Positions 50,021 to 61,290 of a stretch of 64,000 nt of DNA are shown here, in pieces. The position numbers were made by a program, and so were the translations under genes. A model generated the notes under the pieces. That model searched no databases and was not told the DNA's origin. It saw nothing but the letters and a program-made list of their open reading frames with translations. The stretch is from Epiperipatus broadwayi. Lineage: Eukaryota > Onychophora > Udeonychophora > Euonychophora > Peripatidae. Position 1 is the stretch's first letter, and each line of letters starts with the position of its first letter. The DNA lies in NCBI GenBank assembly GCA_028023455.1, contig JAQFVV010012405.1, forward strand, positions 8,105,291-8,169,290, read 5' to 3'.

Positions 50021-50246
50021 TCTTTTGTCATATGTAATAATCTGATTTACTTTATTTGATAGGTTATACTTAACTGATTTTTATTGAACATTTAACATAG
50101 AACCAAAAGTCATTACATGCAAATGAGAATAGACTGAATATGCCCTTCTTGTATCTATTCTGCATATTTCTGATGAGATTTAATCCTGTACTTTTTTATG
50201 ATCACTTCATTACCTTTCTGATTGTTTTCTCACTTTCTTCTTTTCA

Positions 50247-50561
50247 TTATTCAATCTTTTGATCCCTTATTTTCATAGACCTTGGTTTATTTTCACTATT
50301 TTCCTCAAATTGTTTCAATACATTTATCATTTGGTCTTCATTTATATCATTTTCATCATTTACATTTATTTCACTGAAGAATTCATTAAATTCTTTTCTG
50401 TTATAGTATTTTATATCACTTTCCACTTTTTGTTTATCACATTTTTCTTCATTTGTGTTTTCATCCAAATGATCATTCATAGCAAAGACATCAACATCAT
50501 TATTAGTGACTTCAGCATCCATGTTATAGTCATTTGAGATACTTTCAGCAACATCTTTCAT
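50247..50561 (-). pseudogene. Acidic ORF beside integrase remnant
   Basis: This 104-codon minus-strand frame is rich in Asp, Glu and Asn (for example DVDVFAMNDHLDENTNEEK and NEFFSEINVNDENDINEDQ) and has no recognised domain. It lies about 230 bp before the integrase tail on the same strand. It is probably part of the same decayed Gypsy polyprotein or its spacer, though a stretch of biased AT-rich sequence could also yield it. The plus-strand frame 50259-50537 is its shadow. Confidence 0.35.
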
Positions 50562-50756
50562 ACTTTTCTCATTTATTTGGATTATATTATCACTATCTTC
50601 CTGAACACTTTGAATAATTTTTTATTCATAATTTCCTCTCTGACTTGATCAATTTTTATTAGTTATATTATTGTTTTCAATCATTTTATCTTCTACTTTC
50701 TGTAGTAGCATTTGAAGAATGCAGTGAATAAGAGCAGAAAGTCTGCATGGATTTAC

Positions 50757-51787
50757 CTATATAGATAGTTATAACAACTATACTTATAAGTGGCACCACC
50801 AACATTACAGAAGAAGAAGAATCATTAATCATCAACAATCAACAAAGAACAATCAAAAATCAACAGTGAGCCTTGTGATTGGACTTGGAAATGGGTCCAC
50901 TATAGACAGACTAATTATCTAACCACTGCCAACTTAACTTGATGCAAATACTTAAGTGTTAATCCATCACTCAACATTATGCTAGAATATAGAAACATGT
51001 TGATCATCATCAATGTGCTGGCCACAGAGTACTATTAGTACACTGGTCAACTATAAGTTAAATTCCTAATAAAAACAACATATAAAAAGGTAGTGCATAG
51101 ACTCTGTGCCATCCAGGGTTCTCATCTGGATGTCCAAACACCCACATAAATCCCATATCTATTTAACTAATGATTATGCTCTAATCTATCTCAAAAATAA
51201 ATAAATCTATAAACCATTACTGTAACAGATACATAAATATAACAGCTTTTTGCAATTTTTTAATTTATAAGTTTACTGTACTATAATTAGATAGGTTTAC
51301 TGATATAATTTGAAACAAATTCCTCAAACACTAAGCTGTATTGAAATCAAGTCACACACTGCCAATTCATTGAATAGATAGTTGAAGGAATAAAGTCATT
51401 AATACTAGAATATTTTTTAAACAATTATTTAATAAACTAACTGATTAATAATAAAAAAATAAAAAATGATATGATAATATGATATTTTAAATTATAAATT
51501 AAAATCAAAACTGATTGATATATTAATGAAGAGAGAGAATAAAAAAATGTTTCCTTTATTTTATACTTTTCTGTTTTACAACAAACTATAACTTATGACA
51601 CATTTTAAATATTAAACTTATGTTTAATATATCTGAAAATTCTGATATTATGTGATAAGAAAAAAAAACTTTTTATTCTTTAAAAAAAACATATGGGAAG
51701 ATTTTACCATGCACTAATTAGCTGTAAACTTAAGAAGCATGTTGCCAAATATTATTGCTAATACAGAAATGTAGCCAAATGACTACA
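50757..51787 (-). mobile_element. Family C LTR copy 3, truncated
   Basis: It matches family C copy 2 from GATAGTTATAACAACTATAC to the TGTAGCC...CTACA end, followed by ATAT. The first ~140 bp of the copy 2 sequence are missing, and the left edge abuts Gypsy pol debris. Confidence 0.75.
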
Positions 51788-52162
51788 ATATATATGTGTG
51801 TGTCCATTTGTGACACTGAGTAAACAATCAAACATTACTGAAAAAAGTTTTTTTTTTAATTTTAATTAATTAATACAATATTTGCTGTTCATTTTTTTGA
51901 TTATATACAATTTTCCAATGAGATTTCTTATTTTAAATCTTCACAACACTTTTTTAATTCTTATTTCTTTCATTATAACTAACTTCTGTAATTATATTTC
52001 ATTATAATATTTATTGTCTTCCATTATTTATATTTGGGCAATAGACATCTGTAAAATAGTATAAACCATTATGCTATTTGGTATATCAGTTTTGATTAAT
52101 CATTTAAATATGTGTGTACAAGTTTTCAGAAGAATACAGCTTGAAATTATATATATATATAT
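51788..52162. other. AT-rich gap, no gene seen
   Basis: It ends in a TA run used as the insertion site of the next element. Confidence 0.45.
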
Positions 52163-54001
52163 TATAACGGACCAGAAGAGAGTGAATCTTACCATATCTG
52201 CATTACAAGGGTGCCATCTAGGCATTTGAACCTAGAAAATTTATATAGTAGGCAGATACGTAAGTTAAGAAAAAAAAATTGTATATATTTTATTCCGACC
52301 ATTAGCCCAATGTCATTAGCTCAGTGGAACAGCAGAGATTTATATTTTATAAATTCTTATCTAAGAATATTTCAATATTAAAAAAGAATAAAATAAGCCA
52401 CTGCCAGTAATTATACACACAAACATTTATTAACGCACATATAAATTTTGAATCATTTTTAGCATTACTTTTACTTTATAATTTAACTTGATTTTAGAAT
52501 ATATGTTTTAACTTTTATAAGTTCGCACAGATAAGTTGAATATTTTATTAAAGTGTCGAGTATGAATAGACTACATAGATTGCATTTGAAAAGAAAATAT
52601 TTTATCCCTGATTTAACCTTAGGCCAAAAGTTCGCAGTCAAAACCAACGCCAATCTATCTGATATATCGATGTATTCAATGTAGCATGAATACGACAGCA
52701 CCAAAATGACATACTGTCAGGAATGTACATCTGGACAGCATAGTTAATAGACAACATTGACTTTCAACCAAATAGGAATGCTACATCTATCAGCAAGAAG
52801 AACAATAAACAAAAAACTCCATAGGAAGGGACTGCGTTTTCCATCTTACTATCCCTTCCATAGGCAAAAGGGGGGTGTGACATATAAATTGATCCTGCAA
52901 GTAGCGAATCTCATACTACATCTACTAATTACACCAATATATCCAATCCATTGACCCAATTTAACTACAAAACAAATAACCTAAGATTACCCTCCCTTAA
53001 ACTAACATATATAATTTTACAAATCTATGTGGACATTCGCACCTGACTTAAATTTAACATTTATTAAAAGTTGTTAAACAAAAAAAAATCATAATAAAAA
53101 CTTAAAAGAACAAAAAAAAAGTTAAATGGAAATGATTTTAAAAAATACATCAAATGACATTATTAATATTAATTTACGTTGGTCAGATAGGATTCTATTG
53201 CTATCATTTAAATACTGGGAAAGTTTATATTTTAGAGTTCTTATTATTTACAAATTAATTAATGTTCATTAGATTTCATAAAGTTCTTATGATTTTAACA
53301 AGTCCGTAGTTTCTAATTTCTTGCAGTTGCTTGCCATTTGGAGCCAGCGTTAATTCCCCGATGTCCTGTGGTCCTCAATATAGAAAAAACGATGTTATTT
53401 CTCTTTCCTTTTAGCACAACTGAAGGGATTGAAGAGTGCATCTTTTCAACCCCTTCCCCTTCATCTCCTCACTAACACATATCACCACTGCTAGTACACA
53501 TCTCTCCCAGCTCTTTCTTCACTCACCTTTTTATGGTAGACTTTCAGAACCAGAGGATGTCATGACCATGGTGATGGTCTTTTTTCTGAGGTCCAATTCC
53601 CTGATGGATTTATTTCATTGGCCATTCTGTTCCTATTGTTTTTCCTCTCTCATCTGACCTTTGCTTATGCATTTTGAAATACCCAAGTGCTAGTTTACTT
53701 TTACTAATTAAAATAATCATTTCCATTTTATATAATAGAATTAGTTAAATTATTTTGCAAACTTAAAGATATATTTTTATCTCTAAATCTTTTTAAGTTT
53801 TTGCTTTTAAAATACTTTTTCTGTTTTTAATAAAGTTTTATTTTAATAATTTTTTCATCTGTGCAATTTTATATATATACGAGTTTAAGATAGAATTAAT
53901 TTTCAATTTTTTATGTCTTAAAAAAAAAAAGTTTTTAAATGCAAACTTTTCAATGTCTCAATTTTTACAAAAATAATGTAACGGTGTATGTGCCCGTTAC
54001 A
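52163..54001 (-). repeat. Family B LTR copy 3 (3' LTR)
   Basis: The LTR runs from TATAACGGACCAGAAG to GTGCCCGTTACA, 1839 bp. The minus-strand start is the palindrome TGTAACGGGCACATACACCG plus TTACA. A TATA-like CATAAAAAGG lies at 53526-53535 on the minus strand. Frames at 52757-52954 and 53436-53657 are not genes. Confidence 0.8.
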
Positions 54002-54691
54002 TATCAGTAAACTTGCTTAAAAAAAAATAAACAAAAAAAAATATTTTACTTAGGGTTAGTGATTACGGTACATGATTAATGAAGACATTTACAAAAACAT
54101 TCGGTTAGTAATTTTTACAAAAAGACTATATACAAAAAAAAATGTTTACTATCGTTTTCCTATGGACCATCCATGTTTATGCCTCCTCCCCCCATGAATT
54201 CTATCTTCTCTCTATATTATTTTCTAACTAATGGCATGACAAGCAAATTATTTATTTAAGGAGGTTGCATTGAAGTAAATATGTTTTAAGGGATAGTGGG
54301 TTTATATGTGTATATTTGCAGCACAATTATATATACCACCAACTTATTTATGACTGATTGAAATACTTAAATAGGGTTACTATGAAGTAAATTCCCAAAA
54401 AGTACTCATCGTAAGGTACCGCATTTACAATCATAAACTTACGTGGCTGTGCATGCCTATACACATTAACAAAAATGAAACATTAAGTGCAACCTTTTGA
54501 CTTTTTTTTAAAAAAATTAGTTTTAAAATTATTAATATCTTTCTTTCATGTTTTTAATATATGTGCTATTTCTTTCTGGCAGTGCTTTTATAAGATTTAA
54601 TGTATACAGTAGATAAAACATTTCATTAAAAAAATTATTTGCTCAGGATATTGGTGGTTTATTAAAGATCAGCCCCATGTTGGGCACCAGT
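54002..54691 (-). other. Family B internal region, non-coding
   Basis: The 690 bp is AT-rich with no protein motif in either strand. The primer-binding site is at the right end. No polypurine tract is obvious next to 54002. Confidence 0.6.
54671..54689 (-). other. Primer-binding site resembling tRNA-Lys type
   Basis: The minus-strand sequence is TGGTGCCCAACATGGGGCT, starting two bases after the LTR. The Lys-type site used by several retroelements, TGGCGCCCAACGTGGGGCT, differs at two positions. Both differences are CpG-to-TpG/CpA changes expected from methylation decay. Confidence 0.75.
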
Positions 54692-56310
54692 TATAATGAT
54701 CAGGGAGAAAATCTTACCGTATCTGCACTACAAGGGCGCCATCTAAGCATTTGAACCTAGAAAATTTATATAGTAGGCAGATATGTAAGTTAAGAAAAAA
54801 AATTTTGTAATCTACATTTTATTCCGACCGTTAGCCCAATGTCACTAGCTCAGTGGAACAGCAGAGATTTATATTTTATAAATTCTTATCTAAGAATATT
54901 TCAATATTAAAAAAGAATAAAATAAGCCACTGCCAGTAATTATACACACAAACATTTATTAACGCACATATAAATTTTGAATCATTTTTAGCATTACTTT
55001 TACTTTATAATTTAACTTGATTTTTAGAATTTAATTTACGTTTTAACTTTTATAAGTTCGCACAGATGAATTTTATAAAGTTTGTTTTTTTAATGTTGAG
55101 CATAGATCGACTACATAGATTACACACTCAAAAATATTTCATAATAAACATAAATGATCAAAATATAAAGTCATTGATGTAATTGCAGAGGGAATTCACA
55201 AGAAACCCAATGGCATTCATCATAAGATGCCACATTCACACCAATAACTAAAAAGACATCCAAATAAATACATTTTAGATATTCAACGTAAGATATCTTT
55301 ATTTACCGAATGTCTATATATTTTAATCAAATATGAAAACAAAACATAATTAAACGTGAATGAATCTATGCAAGCATCTATGCCCAACTTAAATTAAATG
55401 CATTTAAATAATTTATACAATATTAATAAAATAAAAAAAGTAAAAATGGAAATGATTTTAAAAAAAAATACATTCAATAAAATAATAAATAATTTAGTCA
55501 GATAGGAAATTCTTCTATTTAGAATATTGAAAAGTTTAGCATTTAGAGTTCTTTTTGTTTAGAAATGTTCATTAATTATATATTTCTTATGTTTAGAAAA
55601 GTTCATCTTTAAACTGTTGCTATTTGGGTTCCAGTATTAATTGTCCTGATGTTCTGGGAAGACCGGTATGCTGTTGGTCGTTTTATTTATTCATCTGTTA
55701 CTTTAGTTGGTCCGCAATGTAGAAAACGATTGAAGGGATTGAAGAGTGCATCTTTTCAATCCCTTCAACTCCACACTAACACATATCACCACTGCTATCA
55801 CACATCTCTCCCAGCTCTTTCTTCCTCACCTTTTTATGGTAGACTTTCAAATCCAGAGGACATTATGTCATGACAATGGTGATGGTCTTTTCGCTGAAGT
55901 CCAATTCCCTGATGGATTTCTTTCATTGGCCATTTTATTCCAATTGTTTTTCCTCTCCTATCTGACCTTTGCTTATGCATTTTGAAATGTCCAAGGGCTA
56001 GTTTACTTTTACTAATTAAAATAATCATTTCCATTTTATACAATAGAATTAATTAAATTATTTTGCAAACTTAAAGATATATTTGTATCTCTAAATCTTT
56101 TTAAGTTTTTGCTTTTAAAATACTTTTTCTGTTTTTAATAAAGTTTTATTTTAATAATTTTTTCATCTGTGCAATTTTATATATATACGAGTTTAAGATA
56201 GAATTAATTTTCAATTTTTTATGTCTTAAAAAAAAAGAAGTTTTTAAATGCGAACTTTTCAATGTCTCAATTTTTAAAAAAATAATGTAACGGTGTATGT
56301 GCCTGTTACA
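54692..56310 (-). repeat. Family B LTR copy 4 (5' LTR)
   Basis: The LTR runs from TATAATGATCAGGGAG to GTGCCTGTTACA, 1619 bp. A TATA-like CATAAAAAGG lies at 55829-55838 on the minus strand. The frames at 55649-55985 are not genes. Confidence 0.8.
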
Positions 56311-56327
56311 ATATATATATAAAAGCA

Positions 56328-56358
<31 letters not shown>

Positions 56359-58900
56359 AAAGCAATCTATAAGGTTGTTTTAATAAATATCTAGGCTGAT
56401 AATAATTTCTAAACAACAACTCATACAATAATTGGATCTAAATATCAATTTATTACATTTCAGGATTGAATTAAAAGGTATTATTGAAAGTGAGTTCAGC
56501 AGTGATTTCTAATTATAGAAGTAATCAACATTTACATGCAACCTTGATAAAAATGTTTATCTTAGGATCATGACAAAGATATAGAAAGACTGGAAAACCC
56601 AAAAAATGAAAAAACGACCCAACAAATAAAATGTGACCTTATTTTTTTCACTGTCTCTGCTCTCAATAAATATTAATAGCAATTAAAGCATGCTACTGAT
56701 TATCCAGATGTTATCTATTAAAGAAATATAAAAATAACTATAATCTACCCTTAGTCATTAGATTTTGCAACATCCTACTTTTAAAAGTGTTAACAAAGTA
56801 ATTTAAACCACTAAACATCACATGATCAATATTTTTTATGTCTAGAAACTACTATGGTAATATTGGATGAGTGAGCATGAGATAGGGATTTTATGCACAA
56901 ACCTTCCAGCATCCACTGATTACTCTGGTTTGCACTGAGTGGCACTACTGTATGGAGAGTTCACCATTGTGTAACTAAGTAATTTCTGAATTTTATAAAA
57001 TTATTTAATTTGACAATGTCATATTTTTTAACTTGGTTGTAATATATAGAACTAGTCAAACCATCTCTAGATGCAAAACAGGATCTTCTACACTACAATA
57101 TAAATTATGATTTTTGTAAAGATTGTTGAATAATCAAAACTGTCAGCTTGATTGAAAAATTCAATAACAATATTGTCATTGTATTAGGTGCATAAGAATG
57201 TTTAAATATTATATTAATATAATCAATGCAGAAAAATAGTGAAACAAAAAAAAAGAATAAAAAATGATTTTTTTACACTCCAGTAGTGTGTGTCCATTGC
57301 CAAATCAGAGCAATGTGACTATATGTGTTAATGGTTGGTTAATGATCATCTTTTATAATAACTGCTTTTTTTGGTTCAATAACAAGTATTACTGAAGTGA
57401 TTGTTCTGGTATAATTCATTTTAACTCATACCACACTTCAAAAATGAATATAAAATATGAAAAGTTTAGATAAAAAAAACTGATTGTTGTCAATGGAAAA
57501 AAAGGAAGTTGCATTGAAAAAAATATTTTCTTATGTATTATATTTAAATTATTTAACATTCTTATCCTTTTGCAATTGTCAATTTAAACACCAAAAATGC
57601 AAGATAAAAAATCGATTACTCAATTATCCCCTCAGAATTGGGCAGATACAACACTGGCCCTAGATTTTATGCTTAGCGGTTGCTTCATTTTATAAAACTT
57701 ACATATATTAAACATAAACATAAAAGGTATAAAACTTTTAAAATCATATTCTTACAAGAAATTTATGATAGATCTTGAATCAACAGAATTGCAAGATGCT
57801 GAGAAAAAATGTAACCTTCTCCAAAATGGAATTTGAAAATTATTCTATTTTTATAATTATATATTTTGTTTATTTATCAACAAATAAACTTATCATTTAT
57901 TAGTTGCAAATTTTCATATTTTAAAGCCATTTTATGCAATACTACATATATCACCATATTTTATAATACAAATATAAAATACGTATTGTGTATTTAAATT
58001 TATAAAGGAAATTATTGTTTCTTTTTTTATGTTAAAATTAATATTAAAAAAAAAATTAAGAATTTCTGCAACTAAAGAAATAGTGTATAATTTGATTTTG
58101 GAATCTACTGAGCTTATGTGACTCTTTACATTATAGTAATATATTACTCTGTTAAGCTCATATTTTACAGATGAAGCATTACTGCTCAATCAGTTCAAAA
58201 TATTTCATTTTTGAATATCTGTTACATTCACTTTATGGTTTTGTAGTCATTATGATAGAAAAAATTAGAATTTAAATGTGTTTTATTGTTATTAGCTCTA
58301 ATTAAAATATCTAGTTATCATCATTTTTCATTAAATTTAAAAAAGAGCAATCCAAAGTTGCATGTTGTTTTATGAAAAGGTTATAAATCAGTGTGTATAC
58401 ATACCTTTGTTTTTTCAGAAATTGACTTTTGCTTTTGAAAAATTGAACAATGCAACTTTACATACAACTTATTTATTTTTGCTTTTGTAAAATTAAATCA
58501 AATATTTGTTTCTCAATAAGTAAATGATATATCATTCACCTTTAATTTGAAAATATTAGTTGCTTTTTAATCAGAAAAGTAATCAATTATCATAAACATA
58601 AAGAGGCTATTGTTTTCTCTATTTATTTGAAATTATAAGTAAAATTTTAATATTTTAAAAAATAATTTTTTAGCTGAATATATTCTTTATCAAAATTTGC
58701 TTTACTAATAAAAACTTTATTGAGAATAATTTTCTTTAATCAAAATACGTTTTCTTTGCTTAAAAGTTCAAAAGAAAATCTTTTGTTTCTGTTAACTACA
58801 TTTTTCATTTATTTGCCCAATTGATATATGTTTTTAAGATTATTTTTCATTTTTGCACTTATATTTGAATCTATATTTATAAAGTACTGAAAAATCTGAA
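56311..58900. other. AT-rich stretch, no gene seen
   Basis: A TA-rich start (two ATATATATATATAAAAGCAAT repeats near 56311-56366) is followed by featureless DNA. The exception is dispersed repeat I at 56815-56965. Confidence 0.4.
56815..56965 (-). repeat. Dispersed repeat I, minus copy
   Basis: The reverse complement reads ACTCTCCATACAGTAGTGCC, then AATCAGTGGATGCTGGAAGG and GATCATGTGATGTTTAGT, matching 22049-22150. It has about 40 extra bases before the final motif. Confidence 0.6.
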
Positions 58901-59035
58901 ATTATTCAAATGAAAGTCAATCTTCAATAATGTGCTATTTCTTAACTATTATAAATCTCTGTGCATTCAGTGCACAGAGATTTACGATATTTAAGAAATT
59001 GTGCATTATCGGAGATTGACTTCCATTTGAATAAC
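58901..59035. repeat. Long hairpin, 65-bp arms, 5-base loop
   Basis: Arms 58901-58965 and 58971-59035 pair almost throughout, with the innermost 13 bp (AAATCTCTGTGCA/TGCACAGAGATTT) perfect and about ten mismatches further out. It is either a foldback transposable element or a small-RNA precursor-like hairpin. It is unlike any other repeat in the window. Confidence 0.85.
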
Positions 59036-60862
59036 TTATATTTGAAGAAAATGTTTTTAAAACTAGTAAAAATTAAATGAAAAATGAATTTTAATTAATT
59101 GAAAAAGCATAAAGAATAGTTACTAAATTCACTATATTAGCTTTTAACAGATTATTGATTTTGCAGAGCAAAAATGAATACATTGTGAACTGTAGTTCAT
59201 TTCAAATTTTAAGCTAATAAACTGACAAGTCTTTGTTTTGTGAATATCTAATAATTAGCTTATTATTATTACCAATCTTCAATTTTTTTAAAATTTTATT
59301 AAAATAGACTTTGTGCATGATATAGGGGAATAAAATTTTCTGATTTCAATTAGATGTTTCTATAATACTAACTTTTCTTCAGATCCCACAAACTCTAAAG
59401 ATGATTCTGTTGTAACTTAAGAAAGTAGACAGAAATTCTACCTTATTATTATTTTTTAAATGTATTTAATCATAAAAGCTGTTATTACTTGCAAATAAAA
59501 TCTTTCTTATTTTATATTATTTATCAATTTAAGTTGCATGATTTAATTATGAAAAGAATAAATTAAAAAGTTTTGAAGTTAAGATTTTATTATAATGTTA
59601 AACTTATGTGAATCATCAGTTCTATACTTAATTTTTTAATATTAGGGGTTTTTATTCTTTGTAATTAGTTGATTCCAGAAATGTGACATGAAAATCAATT
59701 TCAAAATCAACATGGATCTAATTGCCATATGAATAATCTTTTTGGTATCGATCACAATGCCATTTACTATTGTATATTAACAATATAATATTTCACAATA
59801 TTCTAATATTTTTAATATTTTGAACATAAATTCAAAATATCTTTTCTGATTTTTACTCCTGAATTTTTTTATATTTATTTATTTTCAATGAATTATAATT
59901 TCAATTTTTTCCAATATTTTGACTATGCTTTACAACATTTTTTAAAGTGATATATACATCGTATACATACTTATATATATATATATATATAATCCTAAAA
60001 TTAAATAAAAAGCAAATTAAAAATAACATTCTAAATTTAAACATACAATCAAAATACATGAATATATTTAAATAATATTATTAAATTCTTTAAAAATATT
60101 TTTAAAGAATATTTTTAAAGTCTTTAAAAATATTTTTTTGATTTTAAATAAATTTAAAAATAATAAACACATTCTTTTATTTTAAAAATAGCCGATTAAT
60201 TTCAATATATATACAACAAACCACACACAAACTTCTTTTTCATAAATCTTAATTTATTATATGATTTATATTTTTGATTTTTACGAAAGTTTTTTGTAAA
60301 ATACCAATAATTTAAAATCTAAATAATAAAAATTAAAAACATTAAAATATTCAAGTACTATTTTTTAAAAAAATTAGAATATTATAAAATCAAAAGAAAC
60401 ATTTAATTTTTTATGACATTAAAAAAATAAAAAATAAAATGTTTTCTTTTGATTTTTTAAAATTTTGTAATTTTTTAAAATAGAATTTTGAATATTTTAA
60501 TGTTTTTGTATTTTTAATATTTTACTTTTAAATTCTAGAAGAATTTTTATAAAGATTAAAAAAAAACAATTCAAATAATTTTAAAATGTTTATTCATTTC
60601 TATCTTTTTATATTTAACTTCATTTAATTTTATTTTTATCTATACTATAAATATAATACATTGTTGAAATAATCTGAACAATAGAAATTTTAAATTATAA
60701 TTTAGATTGCAATTGATTCTAAAGACATTCTAGGTTAAAATAGAAAAATTTCATTTTGAATTTATATATATATAATAAAACTGAATCTAAGTTAATAAGA
60801 TTTTGAAAATATAGAAGAAAAAAAAAAGAATTTACTGCATTATACACATATTTACAATAATT
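59036..60862. other. AT-rich stretch, no gene seen
   Basis: Very A/T-rich with short inverted AT runs (for example near 60085-60135). Nothing functional is recognised. Confidence 0.4.
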
Positions 60863-61290
60863 AGAAATGTAGTAATTAATTTATTTAGCACACAGAAAGC
60901 ATATGTAAATACTTTAATCAGGCTTTAACCTGTGTTCAATGCACTTTAAAATTCATAATAATCAAGCATATTTTTCCGGCAGACGGACCTTGCAAACCAT
61001 GACGCAAGATAGTGACTTTTATAAAGATAAGAGTGGCTCTCTTATCTTTAACCTAAATGTTCACTTATGTAGGAGAATCTGAAACATCTTGATTTGGAAG
61101 CATGAAGTTATTGTTTTCTCCATTGTGTAAGTCCACTCTTTCCTTTAAAAAGTTGATATTACGATCTTAATGTTGGAAATTCTATAAACTATTGAAGAGT
61201 AGTAATTAATTTATTGAGTGCACAGAAAGCATATATAAATACTTTAAATAGGCTTTAACCTGTGTTCAATTCGCTTTAAAATTTGTAAAT
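60863..61290 (+). repeat. Diverged direct repeat pair around a hairpin
   Basis: TAGTAATTAATTTATT, then CACAGAAAGCATAT and GGCTTTAACCTGTGTTCAAT, occur at 60868-60958 and again at 61200-61288. The ~240 bp between is less AT-rich (61000 region). It holds a perfect 12-bp-arm stem (TAAAGATAAGAG/CTCTTATCTTTA, 61022-61050) with a 5-base loop. Confidence 0.8.

Larger units (their letters stand above)
52163..56310 (-). mobile_element. Short-internal LTR retrotransposon, family B
   Basis: Two family B LTRs (52163-54001 and 54692-56310) in the same orientation flank 690 bp. A primer-binding site follows the 54692-56310 LTR on the minus strand, and ATAT lies on both outer sides. This gives a complete element read right to left. 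The internal region has no gag or pol. The LTRs are strongly alike in their right halves (for example 53440-54001 and 55740-56310). They differ by larger indels elsewhere, so they may not have been identical at insertion, or they may have diverged by later events. Confidence 0.8.

Noticed and set aside
50259-50537. 92-codon hydrophobic plus-strand ORF
   Set aside because: It is the antisense shadow of the acidic minus-strand frame next to the integrase remnant.
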